Shown here piece by piece: positions 1 to 8,523 of a stretch of DNA of 21,650 bases. The position numbers and the translations under genes were made by a program. Origin of the DNA: Eimeria necatrix (Eukaryota > Apicomplexa > Conoidasida > Eucoccidiorida > Eimeriidae); NCBI RefSeq assembly GCF_000499385.1, contig NW_013655307.1, positions 12,501-34,150 of the forward strand, in the 5' to 3' direction. Numbering within the stretch: position 1 is the stretch's first letter; each line of letters begins with the position of its first letter. The notes beneath the pieces were generated by a model. It ran no database searches and was not told where the DNA came from. It was given only the letters and a program-made list of their open reading frames with translations.

Positions 1-19
1 TGTGCTTTAGAAGCACGCC

Positions 20-655
20 TCAACCCTAAACCCTAAACCCTAAACCCTAAACCCTTATCAGTGAGGCCGCCAATCAAACTTTCAAACCCTTACCGTACAC
101 GGTAAACTCTAAACCCTAAACCCTAAACCCTAAACCCTAAACCCTAAACCCTAAACCCTAAACCCTAAACCCTAATAAACCCTAAACCCTAAACCCTAAA
201 CCCTAAACCCTAAACCCTAGAGCACCTTGAAGCGGGGCAAACCGAGAACGCCAGCCCCAATTCAACAAAACCCTAAACCCTAAACCCTAAACCCTAAACC
301 CTAAACCCTAAACCCTAAACCCTAAACCCGAAAGCCTAAACCGTACAAAACCCTAAACCCTAAACCCTAAACCCTAAACCCTAAACCCTAAACCCTAAAC
401 CCTAAACCCTAAACCGCAAACCCTAAACCCTAAACCCTAAACCCTAAACCCTAAACCCTAAACCCTAAACCCTAAGCTGACCACTGCTTACGGGCAAATG
501 AGTGCCTTTACACGCCCGTTGCAAACCTTTGTAGATCTCTGCAGCCATCGCCGGATTTGCCCAGACAGCTTGCTGCCTGCAGCCGCACTCCAAGCCCTAA
601 ACCCTAAACCCTAAACCCTAAACCCTAAACCCTGGACCCAAAACCTCAAACGCGA
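20..655. repeat. Telomere-type heptamer arrays, C-rich orientation
   Basis: Blocks of CCCTAAA in tandem (for example 103-171, 282-330, 358-412, 419-475 and 596-632) are separated by unique islands at about 50-110, 218-270 and 476-595. The arrays are short, imperfect and interrupted, so they look interstitial rather than like a chromosome end. The island at 492-568 reads as an exon of the minus-strand Memo-like gene. The islands at 50-110 and 218-270 are open and could hold further exons, but I could not phase them. Confidence 0.9.
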
Positions 656-891
656 AACCGTAAACACTAGACAGTATGGTCTAGGGCCTCAACGCCAAAT
701 CACAAGAAAACGAGACCCATTTAGAAAAAGAAACCCGAGTCGAGGGTTTAGGGTTTAGGGTTTAGGGTTTGGGAGGTAGGGTTTAGGGTTTAGGGTTTAG
801 GGTTTAGGGTTCGAGCCTTACTGTCAGCATCATACCAGGTTCCAGCATGAGTAGCTCTCCTCTGCCTCTGGCGGCCTTGCGCAGCCTCCAT
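492..891 (-). CDS. Memo-family protein, N-terminal exons (partial, runs off left edge)
   Basis: Exon 1 is 891 to 822. It starts at an ATG with an in-frame TAG 12 bases upstream and encodes 23 residues ending RRATHAGTWYDAD. The HAG-[ST]-WY signature near the N-terminus is typical of the Memo/Mho1 family, where it opens the first strand and helix of a fold related to class III extradiol dioxygenases. Exon 2 is 568 to 492. Joining phase 1 to phase 1 completes a Thr codon and continues VWANPAMAAEIYKGLQRACK, as expected for the following helix. Donors are GTAAGG after exon 1 and GTAAGC after exon 2. The acceptor of exon 2 (AAG before 568) is not a strong one; an alternative at 576 changes the phase. 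The catalytic-site histidines of the family lie downstream, outside the window. Memo proteins act in redox, metal and cytoskeletal signalling in other eukaryotes; a role here is inference. Family call is fairly likely, exon ends less so. Confidence 0.6.
569..821 (-). other. Intron 1 of Memo-like gene, inverted heptamers
   Basis: It begins GTAAGGCTCG and continues into C-rich heptamers in the sense direction. It ends after G-rich heptamers and a pyrimidine-poor stretch with AG at 570-569. Donor-side C-rich and acceptor-side G-rich blocks are complementary. Confidence 0.55.
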
Positions 892-1113
892 AGCCGCAAA
901 CTAGGGTTTACGCTAGGGTTTAGGGTTTGGGGTTTAGGGTTTAGGGTTTAGGGTTAAGGGTTTAGGGTTTCGCAATGTGTAATTCCGTGAAGTGGCTAAA
1001 TTTGACTAGCTGCCCGAGAAGTCTTCCTCCTTCCCTCTAACAAGATGATTTCGTTTTCTAGCGCCCTGCGTTTAGGGTTTAGGGTTTAGGGTTTAGGGTT
1101 TAGGGTTTAGGGC
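742..1113. repeat. Telomere-type heptamer arrays, G-rich orientation
   Basis: TTTAGGG arrays occur at 745-812, 903-970 and 1071-1110, with unique islands between. The island at 822-891 is exon 1 of the Memo-like gene. The islands at 971-1070 and 1114-1220 show no frame I trust and may be 5' untranslated DNA. Confidence 0.85.
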
Positions 1114-1224
1114 TTCGCTGGGGACCCGCAACAATCTAGGGTTTGCTGTTTGGCAGCTAAAGTGCCATTTGAGGACTCAAGAGAGCTGGAAGCTGCAGCG
1201 GGGGTATTCTAGTCTTGAGTTTCG

Positions 1225-1238
1225 GGTGTATGTACACC
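1225..1238. repeat. Dispersed 14-bp near-palindrome, copy 1
   Basis: GGTGTATGTACACC. It belongs to a set sharing GSTGT, four variable bases and ACACC or CAGC; see the findings. Confidence 0.6.
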
Positions 1239-1356
1239 TGAAAACAAAGCAGTTCTCCGGAAATCGGCAACAAAAAGGGGCCTTATGAGGGTTTGTTTTG
1301 CAGGAAATGAGTCAATTAAGACAAAAATGAGCCCAAAAAGAGGAGAAGCATGCAAA

Positions 1357-1402
1357 AGCAGCAGCAGCAGCAGCAGCAGCTGCTGCTGCTGCTGCTGCTG
1401 CT
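1357..1402. repeat. Perfect CAG/CTG palindrome
   Basis: Eight AGC units run straight into the complementary GCT units with no spacer, giving two arms of about 23 bp that meet at 1379/1380. It is non-coding as far as I can see and sits in an island between heptamer arrays. Confidence 0.85.
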
Positions 1403-1629
1403 GTTGAAACACCTGTCGGAGGCTCTCGCGCAGTGTCTTTCGGCGTTCGGCTTGAAAAAAACCCTTTTTTGGGGTTTTGTTCCACTTTTTATTTTCATTT
1501 AAATTTATTTATTTATTTTTAATTTACTTTTATTCATTTTTATTCATTTTCATTTCATTTCGTTTCGAAATAGAACCCAAAACCGCCGCAAACCACAGAC
1601 TCAACCGCCGCTGAGACGCCCTGCACACG

Positions 1630-2023
1630 GCCCTAAACCCTAAACCCTAAGCCCTAAACCCTAAACCCTAAACCCTAGACAGAAACTGAACCCCCTAAGC
1701 CCTATCTCCAGCAGAAAAGACAGACACTAAACCCTAGACCCCAAAGACGAGGCGGAAGCGCGAAGACCTAAACCCTAAACCCCCAGCTGTGAAAGCCCTA
1801 TATGACTCCAAACCCCAAAACCCTAAACCCTAAACCCTAAACCCTAAAGGGACACCGTCGAACAGCTCCTGCTCTCTGCAAACCCTAGCTTTTGGCCCCA
1901 ACGCTAAAACCCTAGCCTCGAGTCTCAAACCCTGAACAGCAAGATTGAGGCCCCAGACTCTAAACCCTAAGCCTAAACCCTAAACCCTAAACCCTAAACC
2001 CTAAACCCTAAACCCTTCGCCCG
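1630..2023. repeat. Degenerate C-rich heptamer arrays
   Basis: CCCTAAA blocks occur at 1631-1678, 1815-1848 and 1974-2019, with many diverged copies between. A short island near 1853-1885 reads on the minus strand as a small exon-like piece (REQELFDG) after a GCAG acceptor, but it is too short to call. Nothing else is recognised between 1110 and 2100. Confidence 0.8.
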
Positions 2024-2100
2024 CAAAGCCCAAAACACCTTCGCACAGAGTTTCTGCACGGTTCTGCGTGCAGCAAAAAAGCGCGGAGATACTAAACCGG

Positions 2101-2603
2101 TGACTGGCTAGCTAGCCAGCCAGCTAGCTAGTTAGCCAGATAGCTAGCTAGCCAGATATCTAGCTAGCCCGCTAGCTAGCTAGCCAACTGGCTAGCTAGC
2201 CAGACAGCTAGCTAGCCAGCTAGCTAGCTAGTTTTCAGTTCGCCGGGCAGCTAGCCGGCAGAACGCCCAGCTAGCCACCCCAAAGTCGTGCGGGCAGAGC
2301 TCCTCCCCGCACAGCTAGCTGGCTAGCCAGCTAGCTAGCCAGCTAGCTAGCTGGGCAGCTAGCTAGCTAGCTAGCTAGTTAGCTGGCTAGCTAGCTAGCC
2401 AGTTCGCTAGCTAGCTATCCATTTGAAGCCCCAGCACCTTACTCAACGCACGGCCGAGAGGCCGCTGACCTGGCTAGCTGGCCACCCCGCTAGCCAGCCA
2501 GCTAGCTAGCTAGCTAGCCAGCTAGCTGGCTAGCTAGCTGGCTAGCTAGCTGGCTAGCTAGCTAGCAAGCGTATTAGCTAGCTAGCTAGCTAGCTAGCTG
2601 CGC
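2101..2603. repeat. TAGC tetranucleotide array
   Basis: About 500 bp of GCTAGCTA-type tandem repeats, mixed with single-base variants (CCAG, TTAG, GGCT) and broken by three unique islands near 2235-2315, 2418-2475 and 2566-2578. The unit is self-complementary, so both strands carry the same repeat. No gene is seen. Confidence 0.95.
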
Positions 2604-2690
2604 CCCTGCGGCGCCTGCAGCCAGCGTTGCAGCCGAAGCTGAGTACCGTAGTGAGCCCCGCAGCTTTCAGCTGCTGCTCGCTACCCGAGC

Positions 2691-2753
2691 AGCCCTAAAC
2701 CCTAAACCCTAAACCCTAAACCCTAAACCCTAAACCCTAAACCCTAAACCCTA
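2691..2753. repeat. C-rich heptamer array at gene end
   Basis: Nearly perfect CCCTAAA copies whose last unit supplies the TAG stop codon of the minus-strand membrane protein gene. Confidence 0.9.
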
Positions 2754-2887
2754 CATGCCGATTTCATGGGGGTGTAGGAATTCGTCTTGGCTCTCTTCGG
2801 ATGAAGTTTCCTCTTCTTCATCTTCATAGCTGTAAATGTAGCGGGGGCCCCTTCGTGCTGCAGCTAGCTGCAGTGCTGCTGGGAACG

Positions 2888-2929
<42 letters not shown>

Positions 2930-3984
2930 CGAGGTGGTAGGCAGCCAGCAGCAAAACAGCAGCAAAGACAACCCCGAGGCCCCCAGCAAACCACAGCAAA
3001 CTGGCTTGCTGCAGAGGGTTTGGAGGGGCCCCATTTGGGTCTTGGGGGCCCCCCTGGGGGGCCCCCCGGGGGGCCCCCCCCAGCAGCAGCAGCACCCCCA
3101 GCAGCAGCAGCAGCACGGCGCGGGGGCCCCGCTGCTGCTGCCCCTGGGGGGCCCCCAAGCGCCTCTTCCGCAGCGACAGCAGCAGCTCCAAAAGGCCCGA
3201 GAAGCAAAGAGCAGCAGCAGCAGCAAAAGCAAACACAAACCCTAAACCCTCGGTGGTTTGGGGGAGGCCCCCTGCCTGGCTGAGGGCCCCGTCGAGCTGC
3301 TGCAGCGGCGCTGCAGCAGCAGCAGCAAGGGCCCCCCAGGGGCCCCCCTGCTGCTGCGCCTCTTTGCTGCAGCACGAGACCCACAGCAGCAGCCCCAGCC
3401 CCAGGCTGAGGCCCACCAGCCACGACTTGAGGCCCCTCAGGGGGGCCCCCCTGGGGGGCCCCCCCAGGGGGCCCCACTGGGGGGCCCCCAGGGGGGCCCC
3501 CTGGGGGCCCCACAGGGGGGCCCCCAGGGGGGCCCCCAGTACAACAACCCCACCTTTTCTGCTCCTCACGGAGCTCGAAAAGCCCCTGCGGCGGGGCCCC
3601 ACACTGCGGGCCAGGGGGGCCCCCCGGGGGGCCCCCAGGGCCCCGTAGCGGGAGGGTCGGGGGGCCCCCCAGGGGCCCCCAGTGTAGCTCCTCGCGCGCC
3701 GGAAGGGGGGCCCCCTAGGGGGGCCCCTCCTGCTGCTGCGGTACCCTCTGCAGCTCCTGCAGCTGCGCACGCTGCGCGGGGGGGCCCCCAGCCGGGTACT
3801 CTTCCGGGGGCCCCCGTGGGGGCCCCCGGGGGGCCCCCCGGGGGGCCCCCCGGAAGGTTCTGGAGGGGAAGGGTACATAATAGCTGCTCTTTGAGCGGCG
3901 GGGTTGAGGGCTTAGAGAAAGGAGAGAATTTGCTGCTGAGTTTGAGCCATTTGCTGCAGGGTTTGCTGCTGTTGGAGTTGGAAG

Positions 3985-4033
<49 letters not shown>

Positions 4034-4074
4034 TCTTCGGCCGCTGCAACCAGCGGCAAGGAATCCACGCCGAC

Positions 4075-4109
<35 letters not shown>

Positions 4110-4198
4110 CTGCTGCTGCTGCTGCTGCTGCTGCACTAGCAGCAGCACCGTCAGAGGCCCACTCAAGGTCCACTACGTCCTCTGTGAAGAACCCCGGA

Positions 4199-4241
<43 letters not shown>

Positions 4242-5302
4242 ATTCATCGCGAAGCTGCTGCAGCAAAGGCAAGAGAAAAAAAAAGAAAGGCCGCCCCATC
4301 ACGGGGGGCTGCGAGCAGCATGAGCCGCGGTTTAGGGTTTAGGGTTTAGGGTTTAGGGTTTGGGAAAATCCCACTAGGGCTTCGGCGGTCACTCCTGAAC
4401 CCTAAACCCTAAACCCTAAACCCTAGTTCCACGCCCCAGCCCTTCGAAGTTTCCATGCATCCGCCTCCCTTCTTAATAATCAACTTTTTAGAGGCTAGGG
4501 TTTAGGGTTTAGGGTTTAGGGTTTAGGGTTTAAGCTGTGGGGTTTACGACCTGTCGAGCCCTTGTCCTGCAAACGCTCCCCTAAACCCTAAACCCTAAAC
4601 CCTAGTTCTTTGCTTGGCATTTAGATTTTATTAGCTGCTTGAAATTCAAAGTTTAATTTCACAATTTCGTGAAGTCCTTTAGGGTTTAGGGTTTAGGGTT
4701 TCGGGCCTAGGGTTTAGGGTTTAGGGCTTTGGCCCTGAGCGCCGGTCTCGGGCTCAGGATCTGGCTTGAGGGGTTTGCCTGCTGCACTCGAGGGTTTAGG
4801 GTTTAGGGTTTAGGGTTTACTCTATTTGTGTTTTGTATACTTTTTTAAGACTTGGGCTTTAGAATATCATGTCTGAGGCACAGGGTTTAGGGTTTAGGGT
4901 TTAGGGTTTAGGGTTTAGGGTCTAGGGTCTAGGGCCTAGGGTTCAGGGCCTAGGGTTTAGGGCAATTAATGGTTAATGGTTGAGGCTTAGGACCTTTATT
5001 GTGTAAGATTTAGATTTTGGGGCAATAATTTAGGGTTTAGTGTTTAGGGGTTTGGGATTTAGGGTTTAGGGTTTAGGGTTTAGGGTTTACATTGGCCACC
5101 TCTGCCAGGGTGCGGCTCAGCAAAGGGCGATCAAGTCTCTGGAGGTCCTCATTCAAAAAAGCAAGGAAAAAGCTTTAAAAATTAGGGTTTAGGGTTTAGA
5201 TCTCAGGGTTTAGGGTTTAGGGTTTAGGGTGTAGGGTTTAGGGTTTAGGGTTTAGTGTTTGCAGGCTCCCGCCCGCCAGCGACTCTAGTGAGCGCTGACC
5301 AA
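2751..5302 (-). CDS. Multipass membrane protein with Gly-Ala-Pro repeats, multi-exon
   Basis: Not assigned to a family. Proposed exons, in sense order, are 5302-5263, 5172-5091, 4566-4548, 4394-4375, 4308-3800 and 3603-2751; all phases agree. The early exons read SLESLAGGS, FLNEDLQRLDRPLLSRTLAE and a short DKGSTG/VTAEAL piece. The fifth exon has a hydrophobic PFFFFLLPLL, long Ala runs, the segment DPGFFTEDVVDLEW, and a proline/glycine stretch. The last exon has many GAPLGAP/GGPP units followed by four hydrophobic segments near nucleotides 3425-3370, 3248-3170, 3122-3078 and 3002-2935. It then has a Ser run and an acidic tail (YEDEEEETSSEES). The stop is the TAG of a heptamer. The last exon alone is also an intact ATG-initiated ORF from 3878. 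The switch of frame near 3800-3600 is explained either by a 196-bp intron or by sequencing error in G/C runs. The start lies upstream of 5302 and is not found. Confidence 0.55.
3020..3870. repeat. GGGGGCCCCC-rich coding repeat
   Basis: More than forty runs of G followed by C, spaced 9-18 bp, many perfectly self-complementary. On the minus strand they encode Gly-Ala-Pro and Gly-Pro units. Such G/C homopolymer runs are a frequent site of base-count error, which matters for the frame of the gene here. Confidence 0.85.
3604..3799 (-). other. Possible intron in GC-rich part of membrane protein gene
   Basis: Donor GAAGA before GTACCC (phase 2) and acceptor GCCCGCAG (phase 2) join the upstream and downstream frames. 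It is one of the few proposed introns without heptamers, so it could instead be a frameshift. Confidence 0.35.
4309..4374 (-). other. Intron 4 of membrane protein gene
   Basis: 66 bp, GTGGGA donor and CTCGCAG acceptor, phase 0, filled with C-rich heptamers in the sense direction. Confidence 0.45.
4395..4547 (-). other. Intron 3 of membrane protein gene, inverted heptamers
   Basis: Begins GTAAACCCC and C-rich heptamers; ends with G-rich heptamers and TTCAG. An alternative donor three bases upstream keeps the same phase. Confidence 0.5.
4567..5090 (-). other. Intron 2 of membrane protein gene, inverted heptamers
   Basis: 524 bp. It begins GTAAACCCTAAACCC after the exon ending LAEVAN, contains several C-rich blocks, and ends with G-rich heptamers then GTTTGCAG. 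Phase 0. Confidence 0.6.
5173..5262 (-). other. Intron 1 of membrane protein gene, GC donor candidate
   Basis: Starts GCAAACACTAAACCC and ends TTTAAAG, filled with C-rich heptamers. There is no GT donor in a suitable place. Phase 2 on both sides. Confidence 0.35.
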
Positions 5303-5338
5303 CTGCAACACTAAAAAAGAAATTAAACCAACAGCAAA

Positions 5339-5411
5339 TAAATAAATAAATAATAAATAAATAAATAAATAAATAATAAATAATAAATAATAAATAATAA
5401 ATAATAAATAA

Positions 5412-5443
<32 letters not shown>

Positions 5444-5447
5444 AAAA
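5339..5447. repeat. AAAT/AAATAAT microsatellite
   Basis: Tandem AAATA and AATAAT units over about 110 bp. Confidence 0.95.
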
Positions 5448-5523
5448 AGGTATTCTTCAGTTACTGTGGCGAGAGGCCGGCCCCCACTTGGTAGTACGCA
5501 GTACTTTACCGCCTAGCTTTTAA

Positions 5524-5588
5524 CTCTAAACCCTAAACCCTAAACCCTAAACCCTAAACCCTAAACCCTAAACCCTAAACCCTAAACC
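5524..5588. repeat. C-rich heptamer array
   Basis: About nine nearly perfect CCCTAAA units. The flanks at 5448-5523 and 5589-5680 show no convincing frame. Confidence 0.9.
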
Positions 5589-5680
5589 CCGGTACAACGG
5601 CGCAGATCTTGTGGTTAGTGCGCTTTTGTCCCGGTCCTTTTAGTCTTATTTTTCTGTCTTGCTCTGCTGCTGGCACTTCA

Positions 5681-6100
5681 CGTAGCTAGCTAGCTAGTCA
5701 GCAACTTAGCTAGCTGGCTAGCTAGCTAGCTAGCTAGCTGGCTAGCTAGCTAGCCAGCTAGCTGGCCAGCTAGCCGGCTGGTAGCAAGTTCGCTTGGTGG
5801 CTCGGCAAATGGCTAAGCTGCTGAATCATCTGGCTAGCCATGTACGGATCCAGCTAGCTATCTAGCTAGCTAGCTAGCTAGCTATATATCTAGTTAGCTA
5901 GCTAGCTAACTGGCTAGCTAGCTAGCTAGCTGTGGCTAGCTGCGGCGGGCTCGGCAGAGCGGCCCCACAGGTCAGCTAGCCACAGCTAGCCAAGCTTGGC
6001 CGCAGCTATTTGCGGCCAGAAGTAGCTAGCTAGCTTCTGCTATGCGGAGCTGTCTGTGGCTAGCTGCGGCTAGCTGTGGCTAGCTGTGGCTAGCTGCGGC
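5681..6100. repeat. Second TAGC tetranucleotide array
   Basis: Same unit as the array at 2101-2603. Toward the right it changes to longer copies of GCTAGCTGTGGCTAGCTGCG at 6050-6100, a higher-order unit of about 12 bp. Confidence 0.95.
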
Positions 6101-6720
6101 TCGCGGGCCGTGGCCTCGTGGCTGTGAGGTGTTGGCAGATTGCCGAAGGACCCAAAATTAAGATCAAAAAGGGATAAATAAAAAAGAATAAAAAAGAATA
6201 AAAAGAATAAAAAAGAATAAATGAATTGAATTCAAACTTGTGGTGGGCGCGTTGGCTTTCGCTGTTCAGGTGTCTGCGCAGGTCCCCGGCGCAGCCCTGG
6301 GGCTTTTTGCGTGCGACTGCATGCAACTGCGTCGAATAAATAGCTAAAAAGGCAAAAATAAAGTAAAAAAGAATAAATAATGAAATAATAAAAGCTTTTT
6401 GCGGAAGAACGAGGGCAATTGAGTTTGTTTTGCATTATTTCTGAGGTGTACGTACACCGCGAGCAGCGGGCCGCTCGCGCCGCCGGCGTTCTTCCTCTCT
6501 GCGCCCCCAAAAGGCCTTTCTTAGCTCTTTAAAAAGAATTAAAAGTTTAAAATATGAAATTAAATTAAAAATTTGAATTAATTGGCCCTTTTTTGCACTC
6601 TTTTCCGCCAAAAATATGATGCACCCGAACTCGCTCAACTTGCTGCAGACAAAATGCAAACAAGTCCTCGAGGCGCTGCTGCGGCCGCGCTACCTCGGTA
6701 CGTACACCTGAATTAAAAAG
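6101..6720. other. A-rich intergenic DNA, no gene seen
   Basis: AATAAAAAAG-type A-rich tracts at 6160-6230 and 6338-6400 and an A/T-rich stretch at 6528-6585 alternate with GC-rich islands. It contains TGCATGCA at 6318-6325, a perfect 14-bp palindrome at 6445-6458 and a related half-site at 6698-6709. Open frames here lack domains and normal composition. Confidence 0.7.
6445..6458. repeat. Dispersed 14-bp palindrome, perfect copy
   Basis: GGTGTACGTACACC, identical to its reverse complement. Confidence 0.7.
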
Positions 6721-6722
6721 AA

Positions 6723-7170
6723 AATATAATTAATTTAATTTATTTATTTATTTCATTTCATTTCATTTATTTTATTATTTCATTCTTTCTACTTATATAT
6801 GTTTTCGCGTATCCATTAGTTGCTGCAGCTAACAAAAGCTCTTTTGTTTTCCCTTCTACTCACTTGCCTTTTCTTTCTCTTTTATTTTTTATTTTATTTT
6901 TATTTTATTTTAATTTTTTATTCTTTCTTTTATCTTTTCTTTTATTTTTTCTCTTTCTTTTTCTTTCAGTTTTTATTTTAGTTTCTGTTTTACTCTGTCT
7001 TTTATTTCTTTTTTTATTTTCTTTTTTTCTTTCAGTCTTCTTTTATTTCATTTCATTTTATCTTTTATTTTTTCTTTCTTATTTCCTTTTATATTTCCCT
7101 TTTTATTTTCTTTTATATTTTCTTCTACTTTTCATTTTATTTTTCCTTTTATTTTTTTTGCTCTTTGGAA
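6723..7170. other. T-rich, purine-poor tract
   Basis: About 450 bp of TTTTATTTTCTTT-like sequence on the plus strand, almost without G. On the minus strand it is the A-rich DNA downstream of the small gene ending at 7182, and includes AATAAA-like signals. The 118-residue open frame at 6864-7220 is Phe/Leu only and is a composition artefact. Confidence 0.8.
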
Positions 7171-7181
7171 ACTCAAAAGTC

Positions 7182-7468
7182 CTATTCCAAACTTCGCTCT
7201 CTGTGCAGCGGCGGGCTTAGGGTTTAGGGTTTAGGGTTTAGGGATTAGGGTTTAGGGTTTAGGGTTTACTGTTTAGGGTTTAGGGTTTACAGCGTCTAGG
7301 CTTAGGGTTTAGGGCTTACAGCTTTCGTAGCTCGTCAATGTGCAGCCGCATGTTTCGCCCTTCAGAACTTAGGGTTTAGGGTTTAGGGTTTAGGGTTTAG
7401 GGTTTAGGGTTTGCGCAGCTTTAATCCCTAAGTGGATATCGAGGGCCTCGCCAGAGGAAATGCGTCGT
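7182..7468 (-). CDS. 3' exons of an unidentified gene with a helical C-terminus
   Basis: Not recognised. Exons in sense order are 7468-7415 (tentative start; RRISSGEALDIHLGIKA), 7367-7320 (SEGRNMRLHIDELRK) and 7200-7182 (ERSLE and a TAG stop). Splits at phase 2 rebuild the codons at both junctions and give a charged, helix-forming C-terminus. The donor of the middle exon is GTAAGC. The intron before it would be a 47-bp GC-AG intron made only of C-rich heptamers. A competing reading of the first exon (EWLAGRRGGYLKREF, 7529 to a TAG at 7428) also looks protein-like and would end there. Upstream exons probably lie beyond the heptamers at 7541-7745; an island at 7746-7775 (EFSIWVSALE) is a candidate. 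Confidence 0.4.
7201..7319 (-). other. Last intron of the small minus-strand gene
   Basis: Begins GTAAGCCCTAAACCC, is filled with C-rich heptamers in the sense direction, and ends GCTGCACAG. Phase 2. Confidence 0.5.
7215..7413. repeat. G-rich heptamer arrays
   Basis: TTTAGGG blocks at 7217-7270, 7272-7290 and 7368-7413; the island at 7320-7367 is an exon on the minus strand. Confidence 0.9.
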
Positions 7469-7540
7469 CTTCATTTTGTCGGCAAAATTCTCTTTTCAAA
7501 TAACCACCACGTCTTCCAGCCAGCCACTCCTTCGGTGACC

Positions 7541-7745
7541 CAAACCCTAAACCCTAAACCCTAAACCCTAAACCCTAAGCGCCAAACCCTAGAACCTAGA
7601 CCCTAAACTTTGAACCCTGAACCCTAAAACCTAAACCCTAAACTGTAAGCGCCAAACCCTAGACCCTAAACCCTGAACCCTAAACCCTAAACCCTAAGCG
7701 CCAAACCGTAGACCCTAAACCCTGAACCCTAAACCCTAAACCCTA
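7541..7745. repeat. C-rich heptamers with higher-order repeat
   Basis: Besides plain CCCTAAA, a longer unit starting TAAGCGCCAAACC, then CTAGACCCTAAACCCTGAAC, recurs at about 7576, 7646 and 7695. The last two copies are 49 bp apart. Confidence 0.85.
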
Positions 7746-7918
7746 CTTTCGAGCGCTGAAACCCAAATGCTGAACTCTAAATTGCCTTAGAATGCAGCAA
7801 TTGAATGAAGTAAATATTTGATAATATATATTCAAACTTTTCATTTTTATTTAAAAAAATAAAAGTGAAAAGTTTGAAAAAAAAAGAAAGTCTTTTGCCT
7901 CCCTCGCTGGGGTCGCGA

Positions 7919-7932
7919 GGTGTCCATACACC
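7919..7932. repeat. Dispersed 14-bp near-palindrome
   Basis: GGTGTCCATACACC. Confidence 0.6.
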
Positions 7933-8095
7933 TGAGCAGCGCAAGCAACGAAAGAAGAAAATAAAAAAAGAAAAAACAAAAACAGAAAGTAAATTAAATT
8001 CAAAATTAAATTAAATTAAAAATTAAATTAAATTAAATTAAATTAAATTAAATTCAAAATAAATTATTTTGTGCATTCAATTCTGAAAAGCCGCA

Positions 8096-8109
8096 GCTGT
8101 CTGTACACC
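8096..8109. repeat. Dispersed 14-bp near-palindrome
   Basis: GCTGTCTGTACACC; the identical sequence recurs at 8289-8302, and GCTGTCTAGACACC is at 8143-8156. Confidence 0.65.
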
Positions 8110-8288
8110 AGAAAGCTGCAGATACACCTGAGACCCACTTGAGCTGTCTAGACACCCGTAGAAACAGTTTTGCAACTAAATTAAAAATAAAAACAAATTT
8201 AATAAATGAAGAAATAAAAAGAAATTAAATTAAAATAAAAAAGTAAATTAAATTAATTGGTGGAGGTGTAAAAGCAAAGAAAGCACGA

Positions 8289-8302
8289 GCTGTCTGTACA
8301 CC
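8289..8302. repeat. Dispersed 14-bp near-palindrome
   Basis: GCTGTCTGTACACC, identical to the copy at 8096. Confidence 0.65.
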
Positions 8303-8476
8303 CCAACAGCCCAGTTGCAAATGAATTATGATTTGAAGAATTTAATTTAAATAATTTGAATTTAATTTAAATTTAATTTAAATTTAATTTATGTTTATTC
8401 AATTTTAAATGTGTTTTACCATTTAAATGAAGATGCAGAAGTAGGACGATGCAAAAAGAAGCAGCAGCAAACTCAA

Positions 8477-8480
8477 GCTC

Positions 8481-8523
<43 letters not shown>

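Larger units (their letters stand above)
7780..8476. other. AT-rich intergenic DNA with dispersed palindromes
   Basis: ATTAAATTAAAT tandem units (about 7990-8060, 8205-8255 and 8340-8410) alternate with short GC-richer patches. Each patch carries copies of the 14-bp motif (7919, 8096, 8143, 8289). No gene is seen. Confidence 0.8.

Noticed and set aside
1..480. Chromosome end (true telomere) at the left edge
   Set aside because: The C-rich orientation would fit a left end, but the arrays are short, diverged and broken by islands, and an exon-bearing gene runs through them off the edge.
2101..2603. CRISPR array or att-like repeats
   Set aside because: The repeat is a simple tetranucleotide with no constant repeat/spacer structure, in a eukaryotic context.
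3258..4139. Plus-strand frame of 293 codons opposite the membrane protein gene
   Set aside because: It reads CTG tracts as poly-Leu and G/C runs as Gly-Gly-Pro. The minus strand gives membrane helices, an acidic tail and matching splice phases.
4750..4800. Further micro-exon within the 524-bp intron of the membrane protein gene
   Set aside because: Open on the minus strand, but no donor and acceptor pair keeps phase with both neighbours.
6435..6659. Minus-strand open frame of 74 codons
   Set aside because: It starts at TTG, has skewed A/T-driven composition, and spans a perfect copy of the dispersed palindrome. No domain is seen.
6864..7220. 118-residue Phe/Leu-rich open frame as a membrane protein
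   Set aside because: It is a by-product of a long T-rich tract. It has no charged residues in the expected places and runs into heptamers.
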